Part shown: in pieces, positions 33,256 through 41,196 of the stretch
Position numbering within the stretch: the stretch's first letter is position 1
How the letters are laid out: each line of letters starts with the position of its first letter
DNA from: Paracoccaceae bacterium
Lineage (GTDB): Bacteria > Pseudomonadota > Alphaproteobacteria > Rhodobacterales > Rhodobacteraceae
Length of the DNA: 41,196 nt
Assembly: GCA_020441385.1 (NCBI GenBank)
Contig: JAGRMG010000234.1
Coordinates: 1 to 41,196, forward strand
Reading direction: 5' to 3'
Position numbers and translations under genes: made by a program
Notes under the pieces: model-generated
Databases searched by the model: none
What the model was told of the DNA's origin: nothing
The model's input: only the letters and a program-made list of their open reading frames with translations

Positions 33256-33317
33256 CCCCGCGTATTCTGCACGCCGCGCATTCGGCCCGACCCGAGAGAC
33301 CCGCGGGTGCCGCATGA
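33252..33317 (+). other. 21-codon bridging frame between phosphorylase and aldolase genes
   Basis: A GTG at 33252 overlaps the phosphorylase stop (GTGA), and the frame ends in the TGA of the aldolase start (ATGA). The 21 codons exactly bridge the gap between the two genes. This could carry re-initiating ribosomes from one gene to the next. There is no sign that the peptide itself has a function. Confidence 0.2.
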
Positions 33318-33964
33318 CCCGGATGGAGCATCTTGAGATTCGCGAGGCCATCATCGCCGGTTGCCTGACCATGAAACGGCAGGGGCTGGTGCTGGGCACC
33401 GCCGGAAACATCAGCGCACGCGTGGCCGACGGCCTGCTCGTGACCCCGACAGGCGTGCCCTACGAGGATCTGGTTCCCGAACAGATCGTTGCGATGAAAT
33501 GGGACGGGACCTATCAGGGCGATGTCCTGCCGACCAGCGAATGGCGCTTTCATCGCGATATCCTGGCATCGCGGGACGACCTGAATGCGGTGGTCCACAC
33601 CCATTCCAGGAACGCGACGGCGGTGGCCATCCTGAACCGGGACATTCCGCCCCTGCACTATACCATCGCCGCGGCCGGCGGGGCGGACATCCGCTGTGCC
33701 GGCTATGCCACATTCGGCACGCAGGACCTGTCCGACCTGGCGCTGGCGGCCTTGCAGGACCGGCGCGCCTGTCTGTTGGCCCATCACGGCGTCATCGCCG
33801 CCCATGCGACGCTGGACAAGGCTTTGGCGCTGGCCCAGACGGTTGAGGAACTGGCCGCGCTCTACCTGTTGTGCCTTGGCACCGGCAGCGTGCCCGTTCT
33901 GGCGCAGGATGAGATCGACACGGTGCTGGCGAAATACACGACCTACGGCCAGCAAAGGCCATAG
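33314..33964 (+). CDS. Class II aldolase (L-fuculose-phosphate / methylthioribulose-phosphate aldolase type)
   Basis: This 216-residue zinc aldolase splits a ketose 1-phosphate into DHAP and an aldehyde. Residues match E. coli FucA with an offset of 3: catalytic E76 (TSEWRFH) and zinc ligands H95 and H97 (VVHTHSR) and H158 (LAHHGV). FucA, dehydratase MtnB and the DHAP-shunt aldolase Ald2 share this fold. The operon context with a phosphorylase and an MtnA-like isomerase favours cleavage of a 5-modified ribulose 1-phosphate into DHAP and a 2-substituted acetaldehyde. It is the last gene of the run, and no strong terminator is visible in the 115 bases before glmS. Confidence 0.85.
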   Translation: MTRMEHLEIREAIIAGCLTMKRQGLVLGTAGNISARVADGLLVTPTGVPYEDLVPEQIVAMKWDGTYQGDVLPTSEWRFHRDILASRDDLNAVVHTHSRNATAVAILNRDIPPLHYTIAAAGGADIRCAGYATFGTQDLSDLALAALQDRRACLLAHHGVIAAHATLDKALALAQTVEELAALYLLCLGTGSVPVLAQDEIDTVLAKYTTYGQQRP

Positions 33965-34079
33965 CCGCATCGCTCGCGGCGACAGGTTCCCGCGGACACG
34001 GAGCGATGAACCTCATGACCGCTCGTCAAGGCGTGCCGGAACGGGCCTTGCCGATATGGTCGAACTGCCTGGCCATGGC

Positions 34080-35900
34080 CTATTCCACGGTCACGGATTT
34101 TGCCAGGTTGCGGGGCTGGTCCACGTCCGTGCCCTTGGCCACCGCCGTGTGATAGGCCAGAAGCTGGGCCGGGATCGCATAGACGATCGGCGCCAGGCTG
34201 GGATGCACATGGGGCATGGCGATGCTCGACCATATGCCGTCGCCGGCCGTGGCGATGCCGTCACCGTCCGAGACCAGAAGAACCTTGCCCTTGCGCGCCA
34301 TCACCTCCTGCATGTTCGAAACCGACTTGTCGAACAGCCCGTCGCGCGGCGCCATCACCACCACGGGCATCTGCTTGTCGATCAGCGCGATGGGGCCATG
34401 CTTGAGTTCGCCCGATGCATAAGCTTCGGCGTGTATATAGCTGATTTCCTTGAGCTTCAATGCGCCTTCGAGTGCCAGGGGGTACATCAGGCCGCGCCCC
34501 AGGAACAGCACGTCGCGGGCCTCGCTCAGCCGTTGCGCGGCGCTGCGGATGGCGCCGTTCTGATCCAGCGCGGCGTTCAGCGCGCCGGGCAGTCCGCGCA
34601 GCGCGGCGGCGTGGTCGGCCAGCTGGTCGGGATCGAGCGTGCCGCGGTCGGCGGCGGCCTTCAGCGCCAGCATCAGCAGCACCGCAAGCTGGCAGGTGAA
34701 CGCCTTGGTCGAGGCCACGCCGATCTCCACCCCGGCATGGATCGGCAGCGCCAGATCGCTCTCGCGCGCGATCGAGCTTTCGGGCACGTTCACGACCGAC
34801 ACGACACGCTCGGCCCGGTCGCGGCAATAGCGCAGCGCCGCCAGCGTGTCGGCGGTTTCGCCCGACTGGCTGACGAACAGCGCGACGCTGCCTTCGGGCA
34901 CGGGCGGTTCGCGATAGCGGAATTCGCTGGCGATATCGACCTCGACGGGCAGGCGGGCGAGCTGCTCGAACCAGTATTTCGCGGTGAGGCAGGCATAGAA
35001 CGCGGTGCCGCAGGCCACCATGGTCAGGCGCCGGACCCGGGCGAAATCCAGATCGCCGGGCAGGGCCACCGCGTCGCTGCCGGTCGGCAGGTAGTGACGG
35101 ATCGCTTCGGCGATGACATGGGGCTGTTCGGCGATCTCCTTGGCCATGAAATGCTTGTGCCCGCCCTTGTCCAGTCGGGCCGCGTCGATCTGCACGGTGC
35201 GCATCTCGCGGTTGGCGAGCTGCCCGGCGGCATCGCGAATCTCCACGCCCGCCCGGGTGACGACGGCGCGGTCGCCCTCTTCGAGATAGGTGATCCGGTC
35301 GGTCAGCGGCGCCAGCGCGATGGCGTCCGAGCCGACATACATCTCGCCGTTGCCATGCCCGACGGCGAGCGGCGATCCCTTGCGCGCGGCGACGATCAGG
35401 TCGTCCTCGCCATCGAACAGGAACGCCAGCGCGAAGGCGCCTTGCAGCCGGTCGAGCGCCCTGAATGCGGCCTCGACGGGGCCCGCGCCCTCGTTCATGT
35501 AGCGTTCGGTCATCACGGCGACGGTTTCGGTGTCGGTTTCGGTCTGGAAAACAGCGCCGGTTTCGGTCAGTTCGCGGCGCAGTTCGCGGTAGTTCTCGAT
35601 GATGCCGTTATGCACCACCGCCACGGCGCCGGCGCGGTGGGGGTGCGCATTGCCCACGCTCGGCGCGCCGTGGGTGGCCCAGCGCGTGTGGCCGATGCCG
35701 GACTTGCCCGGCAGCGGGTGGTGCACCAGCAGATCGGAGAGATTGGCCAGCTTGCCGACGGCGCGGCGGCGGTCCATCCGGCCTTCGTTGATGGTGGCGA
35801 TGCCGGCGCTGTCATAGCCGCGATATTCCAGCCGTTTCAGCGCCTCGACGAGAATGGGCGCCACTTCGTGATCGCCCAGAACCCCGATAATTCCGCACAT
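34080..35900 (-). CDS. glmS: Glutamine-fructose-6-phosphate aminotransferase
   Basis: GlmS makes glucosamine 6-phosphate from fructose 6-phosphate and glutamine, the entry to peptidoglycan and LPS amino sugars. The 606 residues have an N-terminal glutaminase domain with the catalytic cysteine right after the initiator Met (CGIIGVLG) and HTRWATHG. Two SIS domains follow (VACGTAFYACLTAKYW, SQSGETADT and FLGRGLMYPLALEGALKLKEI), and the protein ends in KSVTVE. The start codon shares its A with the last base of the glmU stop (TAATG), so the two genes are translationally coupled. No glmS ribozyme is expected here, and none is seen. Confidence 0.97.
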   Translation of the reverse strand: MCGIIGVLGDHEVAPILVEALKRLEYRGYDSAGIATINEGRMDRRRAVGKLANLSDLLVHHPLPGKSGIGHTRWATHGAPSVGNAHPHRAGAVAVVHNGIIENYRELRRELTETGAVFQTETDTETVAVMTERYMNEGAGPVEAAFRALDRLQGAFALAFLFDGEDDLIVAARKGSPLAVGHGNGEMYVGSDAIALAPLTDRITYLEEGDRAVVTRAGVEIRDAAGQLANREMRTVQIDAARLDKGGHKHFMAKEIAEQPHVIAEAIRHYLPTGSDAVALPGDLDFARVRRLTMVACGTAFYACLTAKYWFEQLARLPVEVDIASEFRYREPPVPEGSVALFVSQSGETADTLAALRYCRDRAERVVSVVNVPESSIARESDLALPIHAGVEIGVASTKAFTCQLAVLLMLALKAAADRGTLDPDQLADHAAALRGLPGALNAALDQNGAIRSAAQRLSEARDVLFLGRGLMYPLALEGALKLKEISYIHAEAYASGELKHGPIALIDKQMPVVVMAPRDGLFDKSVSNMQEVMARKGKVLLVSDGDGIATAGDGIWSSIAMPHVHPSLAPIVYAIPAQLLAYHTAVAKGTDVDQPRNLAKSVTVE

Positions 35901-37255
35901 TATTCCTGCCCCCTGTCGCGTTTCGCCTTCCGGGCCTTCAACAATTCGAACAATTTGCGCGCGCGGCCCGGTTTGTTCTCCTGTCTTGCGCGCGCCACCG
36001 CCAGAGCCTGCGACTGGACATCGCGGGTGATCACCGAACCGGACGCGGTCATGGCGTCCTCGCCCACCGAGACCGGCGCCACCAGCATGGTGTTCGACCC
36101 GATGAAGGCGCGCGCGCCGATCGTGGTGCGATGCTTCATCACGCCGTCGTAATTGCAGGTGATGGTGCCGGCGCCGATATTGCTGCCCGCGCCGATGCTG
36201 GCATCGCCGATATAGCTGAGATGGCTGACCTTGGCGCCCTCGTCGATCCGGGCGTTCTTGATCTCGACGAAATTGCCGACGCGGGAATTGTCGGCCAGTT
36301 CGGCGCCGGGGCGCAGGCGGGCGAACGGCCCGACCACGGCGCCGCGGCTGACATGGGCCCCTTCGAGATGCGAAAACGCGCGGATCGTGGCGCCCGATTC
36401 CACCGTCACGTCCGGGCCGAACACCACGTTGGGTTCGATCACCGCGTCGCGTCCGATCACGGTGTCGAAGGCGAGGTAAACCGTTTCCGGCGCCGTCAGC
36501 GTGACGCCGGCCCCAAGCAGGTCGGCCCGGGCGCGGGCCTGGAACGCCGCCTCGGCCGCCGCCAGTTCGGCGCGCGAATTGACGCCCAGCGTCTCGGCTT
36601 CGTCGCATGTGACCGCGGTGACGGACAGGCCGCGCCCGCGGGCCAGGGCGACGATATCGGTCAGATAGTATTCGCCCGCCGCATTGTCGCGGCCCACCGC
36701 GTCGATCAGCGAGAACAGCGTTGTGGCATCGCAGGCCATCAGCCCGCTGTTGCAAAGCGTGATCGCGCGTTCGATTTCGGTCGCGTCCTTGTATTCGACG
36801 ATCCGCTCCAGGGCCTCGTCCCGCATCACCAGCCGGCCATAGCGGCCGGGATCGCCGGCCCGGAAGCCCAGCACCACCAGATCGTGGTCGTTCCGCGCCG
36901 CCAGCATCCGCTGCAACGTCTCCGGTTGCAGGAACGGCGTGTCGCCGTAGAGCACGACCGCATCGCCGGAAAACCCCTTAAGCGCCGGGCGGGCCTGCGC
37001 CACCGCATGCGCGGTGCCCTTCTGTTCGGCCTGGATCGCGACCACCGCCCGTTCATCGGCCTGGCGCGCAGCGTGCGCCACGGCTTCTGCGCCGTGACCG
37101 GCCACCACGACGATGCGTTCGGGGTTCAGCGCGGCGCCCGCACGCATGGCGTGTACCAGCATCGGCGCCTGCGCGATGGGATGCAGAACCTTGGGCAGGT
37201 CCGATTTCATCCTGGTGCCTTTGCCGGCGGCCAGAATGACAAGGGCGATGCTCAT
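35900..37255 (-). CDS. glmU: Bifunctional GlmU (N-acetyltransferase / uridylyltransferase)
   Basis: GlmU acetylates glucosamine 1-phosphate and couples it to UTP, giving UDP-GlcNAc. The 451 residues have an N-terminal pyrophosphorylase domain (VILAAGKGTRMKSDLPKVLH) and a C-terminal left-handed beta-helix acetyltransferase of hexapeptide repeats (SYIGDASIGAGSNIGAGT, then NYDG). Pairing with glmS in one operon puts successive steps of the pathway together. The start MSIALVILAAG fits the family; the frame is open 20 codons further upstream. Confidence 0.97.
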   Translation of the reverse strand: MSIALVILAAGKGTRMKSDLPKVLHPIAQAPMLVHAMRAGAALNPERIVVVAGHGAEAVAHAARQADERAVVAIQAEQKGTAHAVAQARPALKGFSGDAVVLYGDTPFLQPETLQRMLAARNDHDLVVLGFRAGDPGRYGRLVMRDEALERIVEYKDATEIERAITLCNSGLMACDATTLFSLIDAVGRDNAAGEYYLTDIVALARGRGLSVTAVTCDEAETLGVNSRAELAAAEAAFQARARADLLGAGVTLTAPETVYLAFDTVIGRDAVIEPNVVFGPDVTVESGATIRAFSHLEGAHVSRGAVVGPFARLRPGAELADNSRVGNFVEIKNARIDEGAKVSHLSYIGDASIGAGSNIGAGTITCNYDGVMKHRTTIGARAFIGSNTMLVAPVSVGEDAMTASGSVITRDVQSQALAVARARQENKPGRARKLFELLKARKAKRDRGQE

Positions 37256-37288
37256 GCGCGATTTCTCTTTGTGTTTCCGGTGTGCCCG

Positions 37289-37315
37289 TTTTATCCGCTG
37301 GGAACCATGGTGCAA
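37289..37315 (-). promoter_or_regulatory. Candidate promoter of glmU-glmS
   Basis: On the minus strand TTGCAC (37315-37310) is followed after 15 bases by ATAAAA (37294-37289), or GATAAA one base earlier. The leader to the glmU ATG would be about 27 bases. The -35 box is good; spacing and the -10 box are moderate. Confidence 0.4.
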
Positions 37316-37387
37316 GCGCCGCAGCGATCAAACAAGGTTGCGGGCTGCAATACATGTTAGCGGAAACATGCCGAAGGGGAAGGGACC

Positions 37388-38050
37388 ATGCGCTCTGTGA
37401 TATTCGATCTGGACGGCACGCTGGCCGATACCTCGGGCGATCTGATCGCCGCGGCCAATGCCTGTTTCCGGCAGATGGGGCTGGGCGATGTGCTGGACGC
37501 GACGAGCGATCAGGCCATCGCGCTGCGCGGGGGCAAGATGATGCTGACGCACGGGCTGAGGCGCGCCGCCTGTTTCGAGCCCGAGACCGTCGAAACCTGG
37601 TATCCGGTGCTTCTGGATGCCTATGCCGACGCGATAGATTTGCACACGCACATGTACCCTGGCGCGATGGACGCGGTCGAAGCCTTGAAATCGCAGGACT
37701 ACCGCGTCGGCATCTGCACCAACAAGCCCGAGCGTCTGGCCGACCTGCTGTTGCGGCGGCTGGGCGTTCGCGACGCCTTCGCGTCGGTGGTGGGGGCCGA
37801 TACGCTGACGGTGCGCAAGCCCGACCCCGAACCGCTGCGCGAAGCGGCGCGGCGGGCGGGGGGCGATCCGGCGCGCTGCGTTCTGGTCGGCGACAGCGAC
37901 ACCGACCGCGAGACCGCCCGCGCCGCCGGGGTGCCGTCGGTGCTGGTGGCGTTCGGCCCGTCGGGCGCCGACATGGCGGCGCTGGGGCCCGAGGCGCTGC
38001 TGGAAAGCTATGCGGACCTGCCTGGCTTGGTGGCGCGGCTGATCGGCTGA
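37388..38050 (+). CDS. gph: HAD-family phosphatase, phosphoglycolate-phosphatase-like
   Basis: This 220-residue HAD hydrolase has motif I with the nucleophile pair D7/D9 (IFDLDGTLADT), motif II in CTNKPER, and motif IV in VLVGDSDTDRETAR. The helical cap inserted after motif I fits the phosphoglycolate phosphatase group, which removes 2-phosphoglycolate formed by DNA repair or by Rubisco. Other HAD substrates cannot be excluded. A strong ribosome site (AAGGGGAAGGGA) precedes the ATG. Its last 43 bases overlap the convergent MmgE/PrpD gene. Confidence 0.82.
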   Translation: MRSVIFDLDGTLADTSGDLIAAANACFRQMGLGDVLDATSDQAIALRGGKMMLTHGLRRAACFEPETVETWYPVLLDAYADAIDLHTHMYPGAMDAVEALKSQDYRVGICTNKPERLADLLLRRLGVRDAFASVVGADTLTVRKPDPEPLREAARRAGGDPARCVLVGDSDTDRETARAAGVPSVLVAFGPSGADMAALGPEALLESYADLPGLVARLIG

Positions 38051-39339
38051 AACAGCAGATCGCCCAGGGCCGCGAGGCTACCGCTCCCGAGCCGGGCAAG
38101 CGCGTCTTCGATGGCCCCGGCGCGAGTCTGTCCCAGAACCGGATCGGCCAGCGCGTGATACTTCGCGCGCAACTCGGCCCCGGTGGGCGGTTCGCCGTGT
38201 TCCCAGCGCGGACCGGTCCAGCCGCCCTCCAGCCGCGTTCCATCGCTCAGGGTCAGCCTCGCGCGGGCCAGGCGCTGCGCGGGAAAAGCCGCGTTGGCAC
38301 GGCCCGATTCGCGCATCTCCAGCGACAGCGACAGGCGCAGGATCTCGGGGTCGTCCAGCGCGCCTTCGGCGATGTCGGCGGGTGTGACGGTGCCGCGCAC
38401 CAGCGCCACGGCGCAGGGAAAGGACGTGGAATACTGCGCCTCTTCCGTGGTCCGGGGCCGGTTGGCGGTCAGCCGCACCGCTTCGTGAAAGGTCTCGATC
38501 TCGATGCGCGCCACCCGCGCGGCCTTCAGATCGTGCCTGCGGGCCAGCGCCAGCACCGCTTCGATCGGTGCCTGCGCCCAGCGGCAGACCGGATAGGGCT
38601 TGAAATACTGTTCGAGAACACACCACCTCTCGCCCAGATCGTCCCAGTAGCCGGGCGCATCCTCGACCGTGATCGCAGGGGCGCCGGTAAAGCCGCGCGC
38701 CGCCAGTTGCACAGCCGTTGCACCGGCCATCGCGCCCCAGCCCGAGCCGTCCTTGACCATGCCGGGATGGTCGATGCAGCGCATCATCTGGCTGCGCGGC
38801 CCGTGATATTCGGCGATGCCCAGCGCGTGCCGGGTCCGCTCGCGGTCCAGGCCGGCCAGCCGCGCCCCCGCCGCCGCCGCCGTCACCGCGCCCCAACTGC
38901 CCGAACTGTGATAGTCGGCGACGGTGCCGTGCTGCGCGGCGGATGCGCGGGCGCCGAATTCATAGCCCATCGCGATGGCGGTCAGGAATTCCCGGCCGCC
39001 CACACCATGCAGATGGCCCAGTGCCAGCGCGGCGGCGAACAGCGGACAGCCGATATGCCCCTTGGCCGGGTTGAACCCGTCATGCCCGTCCAGCGCGTCG
39101 ATGGTCATACCCGCGGCCAGCGCCACGCCGGCGGCGCTGGCGGTGCGGGCATCAAACAGCATGGGCGACGCGCCGGCGAACGCCTCGCCCGCGTATGCGC
39201 GTACGATGGCCGACAATCGCGTGCCGTGCCCCCCCGCGGCGACGCCGATCAGGTCCAGAAGGCACAGTTCCGCCCGTTCGCGCACGTCGGCCGGCAGGTC
39301 GCCCCATTGCAGGTCATGGATCAGGTCAAGCGGTGTCAT
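38008..39339 (-). CDS. MmgE/PrpD family protein
   Basis: This 443-residue protein belongs to the MmgE/PrpD family, which includes 2-methylcitrate dehydratase and cis-aconitate decarboxylase. The family pattern is clear: LLDLIGVAAGGHGTRLS near the N-terminus, DALDGHDGFNPAKGHIGCPLFAAALAL, SSGSWGAVTAAAAGARLAGLD, and KPYPVCRWAQAPIEAVLAL in the middle. The 2-methylcitrate cycle genes prpB and prpC are not beside it, so the substrate is uncertain. The start MTPLDLIHD is set by the family opening. Its 3' end overlaps gph antisense by 43 bases, and it diverges from the DegT-type gene. Confidence 0.88.
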   Translation of the reverse strand: MTPLDLIHDLQWGDLPADVRERAELCLLDLIGVAAGGHGTRLSAIVRAYAGEAFAGASPMLFDARTASAAGVALAAGMTIDALDGHDGFNPAKGHIGCPLFAAALALGHLHGVGGREFLTAIAMGYEFGARASAAQHGTVADYHSSGSWGAVTAAAAGARLAGLDRERTRHALGIAEYHGPRSQMMRCIDHPGMVKDGSGWGAMAGATAVQLAARGFTGAPAITVEDAPGYWDDLGERWCVLEQYFKPYPVCRWAQAPIEAVLALARRHDLKAARVARIEIETFHEAVRLTANRPRTTEEAQYSTSFPCAVALVRGTVTPADIAEGALDDPEILRLSLSLEMRESGRANAAFPAQRLARARLTLSDGTRLEGGWTGPRWEHGEPPTGAELRAKYHALADPVLGQTRAGAIEDALARLGSGSLAALGDLLFQPISRATKPGRSA

Positions 39340-39434
39340 GGCCCAAGCCTGCGGCGGGGGCCGGCATTGTGCTGTTCCGTTTGCGACCTGCCGGCGCCCG
39401 TGTTCGCGGTCTGGCGAATTTGCACCGCACCGGC

Positions 39435-39463
39435 TTGACCGGCCCGGGCGCGCGCCGCACAAA
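39435..39463 (+). promoter_or_regulatory. Candidate promoter of the DegT-type gene, possibly leaderless
   Basis: TTGACC (39435-39440), a 17-base spacer and CACAAA (39458-39463) place the predicted transcription start at about the ATG at 39470. No ribosome site precedes that ATG, which fits a leaderless message. Confidence 0.3.
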
Positions 39464-39469
39464 CGGCGC

Positions 39470-40669
39470 ATGAGCGAAGTGTTCACCGGCAGTTTCACCC
39501 AGCAGGAGCCGATTCCCGAAGCCGGGATCGAAGCCGCGCTGGAGGTGCTGCGCCACGGCCGGCTGCATCGCTACAACACCGCTCCCGGCGAGATCGGCGA
39601 AACCGCGCTGCTGGAACAGGAATTCGCCGCGCTGAGCGGGGCGAGATACTGTCTGGCGGTGGCCTCGGGCGGCTATGCGATGGCGACCGCGCTGCGCGCC
39701 GCGGGGGTCGGGCCGGGCGATCCGGTGCTGACCAACGCCTTCACGCTGGCGCCGGTGCCCGGCGCCATCGCCGCGCTGGGGGCCAGGCCGGTCTTCATCG
39801 GCGTGACCGACCGGCTGACCATCGACCTGGACGATCTCGCGGCCAGGGCGGGGCAGGCCGGGGTTCTGCTGCTGAGCCACATGCGCGGCCATATCTGCGA
39901 CATGGACCGGCTGATGGAGATCTGCGACGCCGCCGGGGTCCGGGTGATCGAGGATTGTGCGCACACCATGGGCGCGGCATGGAACGGCGTGTTTTCCGGG
40001 CGGCACGGGATCGTCGCGTGCTATTCCACGCAGACCTACAAGCACGCCAATTCCGGCGAGGGCGGGCTGCTGATCACCGACGATGCCGACCTGGCGGCGC
40101 GGGCGGTGATCCTGTCGGGTTCCTACATGCTGTACGGCCGCCATCTTGCCGCGCCGCCGCCCGAGGCGTTCGAGCGGGTGAAATACGTCACCCCGAACAT
40201 ATCGGGGCGCATGGACAATCTGCGCGCCGCCATCCTGCGCCCGCAGCTTGGAATGCTCGAAACACAGGTGGAGCGCTGGAACGCGCGCTACCGCGTGCTG
40301 GAAGACGGTCTGCGCGACACGCCGGGGCTGGCGGTGATCGAGCGGCCCGAGGCGGAACGTTTTGTCGGCTCGTCGATCCAGTTCCTGCTGCCGGACTGGA
40401 AGGCGGACCGGGTGCGCGAGGTCGTCGCGCGCTGCGCGGCGCGCGGGGTCGAACTGAAATGGTTCGGGGCGCCGGAACCGGCGGGATTCACCTCGCGCTA
40501 TGACAGCTGGCACTATGCCGCGCCCGCGCCCATGCCGTCGAGCGACAGGGTTCTGGCCGGGATACTCGACATGCGCGTGCCGCTGACCTTTTCGCGCGAG
40601 GATTGCGCGCTGATCGCGCGCATCATTCGCGCCGAGGTGTCCGTGGCCTGGCAGACGGGCGCGCGATAG
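39470..40669 (+). CDS. DegT/DnrJ/EryC1/StrS-type PLP aminotransferase
   Basis: This 399-residue PLP enzyme has the DegT-family layout: YNTAPGEIGETALLEQEFAA and SGARYCLAVASGGYAMATAL at the N-terminus, a cofactor-binding aspartate in VIEDCAHTMGA (D162), and the Schiff-base lysine K191 in STQTYKHANSGEGG. Family members aminate keto sugars or related ketones for antibiotics and surface polysaccharides. No sugar pathway genes are near, so the substrate is unknown. The start MSEVFTGSFTQQ is the first family-like residue run. It ends directly against the convergent stress-protein gene with no gap. Confidence 0.88.
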   Translation: MSEVFTGSFTQQEPIPEAGIEAALEVLRHGRLHRYNTAPGEIGETALLEQEFAALSGARYCLAVASGGYAMATALRAAGVGPGDPVLTNAFTLAPVPGAIAALGARPVFIGVTDRLTIDLDDLAARAGQAGVLLLSHMRGHICDMDRLMEICDAAGVRVIEDCAHTMGAAWNGVFSGRHGIVACYSTQTYKHANSGEGGLLITDDADLAARAVILSGSYMLYGRHLAAPPPEAFERVKYVTPNISGRMDNLRAAILRPQLGMLETQVERWNARYRVLEDGLRDTPGLAVIERPEAERFVGSSIQFLLPDWKADRVREVVARCAARGVELKWFGAPEPAGFTSRYDSWHYAAPAPMPSSDRVLAGILDMRVPLTFSREDCALIARIIRAEVSVAWQTGAR

Positions 40670-41143
40670 TCAGAACGTGACGTGGCCGTGCTGTCCGGCG
40701 TCGGTGATCTTGCTGCCGTCCACGTTGGCGCGGGCGACCTTGTAGAGAAACGACGCCGTGCCGTCACTGGCCCAGACCTCGGCGCGGGCGGGCTCGAAGC
40801 GGATCAGCTGCACATCGGGATCGTGCTTGCCGTCCTCGAACCAGGCGGCGGCAAAGGCGCTCCACAACTCGTCCAGCTTGGCCTTGTCGGTGACGGTACG
40901 CAGGGCACCGTCGATCCGGGCATAAAGGTTGGCGCTGTCGCTGGCCACCAGATATTGCGACTGCGCGCCGCCCTTGGCGGCCGTGGCCAGCGCCGTGTCG
41001 CGTGCGGTGATGAACCAGAGCGCGCCCTCGTCCCGGCCGGACTGGTGCGTCATCGGCACGGCCTGCGCATCTCCGGCCGAGAGCATCCCCGGTCCGGCCT
41101 TCTCGATACGGTCCCAGAATTCGTTCTTCAGAGTGTCGGTCAT
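40670..41143 (-). CDS. Pyridoxamine 5'-phosphate oxidase-like general stress protein
   Basis: This 157-residue protein has the split-barrel FMN-binding fold of the general-stress/PPOX-like family. The visible pattern is AQAVPMTHQSGRDEGALWFITARDTALA, then SQYLVASDSANLYARIDGAL, and a late WFEDGKHDPDVQLIRFEPARAEVW. The start is the ATG of MTDTLKNEFWDRIEKA; an in-frame ATG 10 codons earlier has no better ribosome site. Its role (flavin redox or stress binding) is not set by the sequence. It is the last complete gene; the final 53 bases of the window hold only its upstream region. Confidence 0.82.
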   Translation of the reverse strand: MTDTLKNEFWDRIEKAGPGMLSAGDAQAVPMTHQSGRDEGALWFITARDTALATAAKGGAQSQYLVASDSANLYARIDGALRTVTDKAKLDELWSAFAAAWFEDGKHDPDVQLIRFEPARAEVWASDGTASFLYKVARANVDGSKITDAGQHGHVTF

Positions 41144-41196
41144 CGGACTGCCTTTTCTTCGGTGGGTCTTCACCTGTCCAACGCGAGTGCCGTGCA

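Noticed and set aside
33965..34079. A terminator between the aldolase and glmS genes
   Set aside because: Only a 10-base palindrome (GGCCATGGCC) at the glmS stop is present, with no stem-loop plus T run.
1..41196. tRNA, rRNA, CRISPR arrays, intact insertion sequences and prophage genes
   Set aside because: No cloverleaf-like sequence, regular spacer array, transposase or phage structural gene was seen on either strand.

Overview
The window is about 41 kb of GC-rich DNA from an alphaproteobacterium, most likely a member of the Rhodobacterales (Paracoccus/Rhodobacter/Roseobacter relatives). The clues are the very high GC, densely packed genes on both strands, a stand-alone carB, a YbjN-domain gene next to proC, mce followed by a DUF1467 gene, and -35 boxes of the TTGAC/TTGCC type. 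These clues come from gene content and order, not from a database search. I found no tRNA, rRNA, CRISPR array or intact transposon.

Region 1 (1-20,700) is mostly core genome. It starts with the tail of an unrecognised gene and an AT-richer intergenic region holding two 25-base direct repeats and several hairpins. Then come a YbjN-domain gene, proC, a CsaA-like tRNA-binding gene, tdk, a small unknown DNA-binding-like gene, a long FabH-type ketosynthase, carB, a cyclopropane fatty acid synthase and aspS. A BglII/BstYI-type restriction endonuclease gene follows aspS after 5 bases. A hemerythrin gene and an MT-A70 adenine methyltransferase gene converge on it and probably supply the modification half of a restriction-modification pair. 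Next are a GNAT acetyltransferase, an atypical response regulator with a tiny membrane protein, methylmalonyl-CoA epimerase, a DUF1467 protein, an RlmL-type rRNA methyltransferase, an esterase-like hydrolase and a small membrane protein.

Region 2 (19,736-33,964) is the accessory highlight. A LysR regulator diverges from a 13-kb co-directional run of eleven recognisable genes. These are an NMT1/TauT-type ABC importer (ATPase, permease, binding protein), an MtnA-like isomerase, a ThDP enzyme, a two-subunit CoA-transferase-like pair, a CaiB-type CoA transferase, a cytosolic molybdenum S/N-oxide-reductase-like enzyme, a second MtnA-like isomerase, an MTA/MTI-type nucleoside phosphorylase and a class II aldolase. 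The last three make a plausible phosphorolysis-isomerisation-aldol-cleavage chain, as in the DHAP shunt for 5'-methylthioadenosine or 5'-deoxyadenosine. The importer, ThDP/CoA enzymes and molybdoenzyme would extend it into a catabolic pathway that I do not recognise as described. The beta CoA-transferase subunit lacks the usual catalytic glutamate.

Region 3 (34,080-41,143) returns to housekeeping genes: glmU-glmS (cell-wall amino sugar synthesis), a phosphoglycolate-phosphatase-like HAD gene, a MmgE/PrpD dehydratase-family gene that overlaps it antisense, a DegT-type PLP aminotransferase and a pyridoxamine-phosphate-oxidase-like stress protein.
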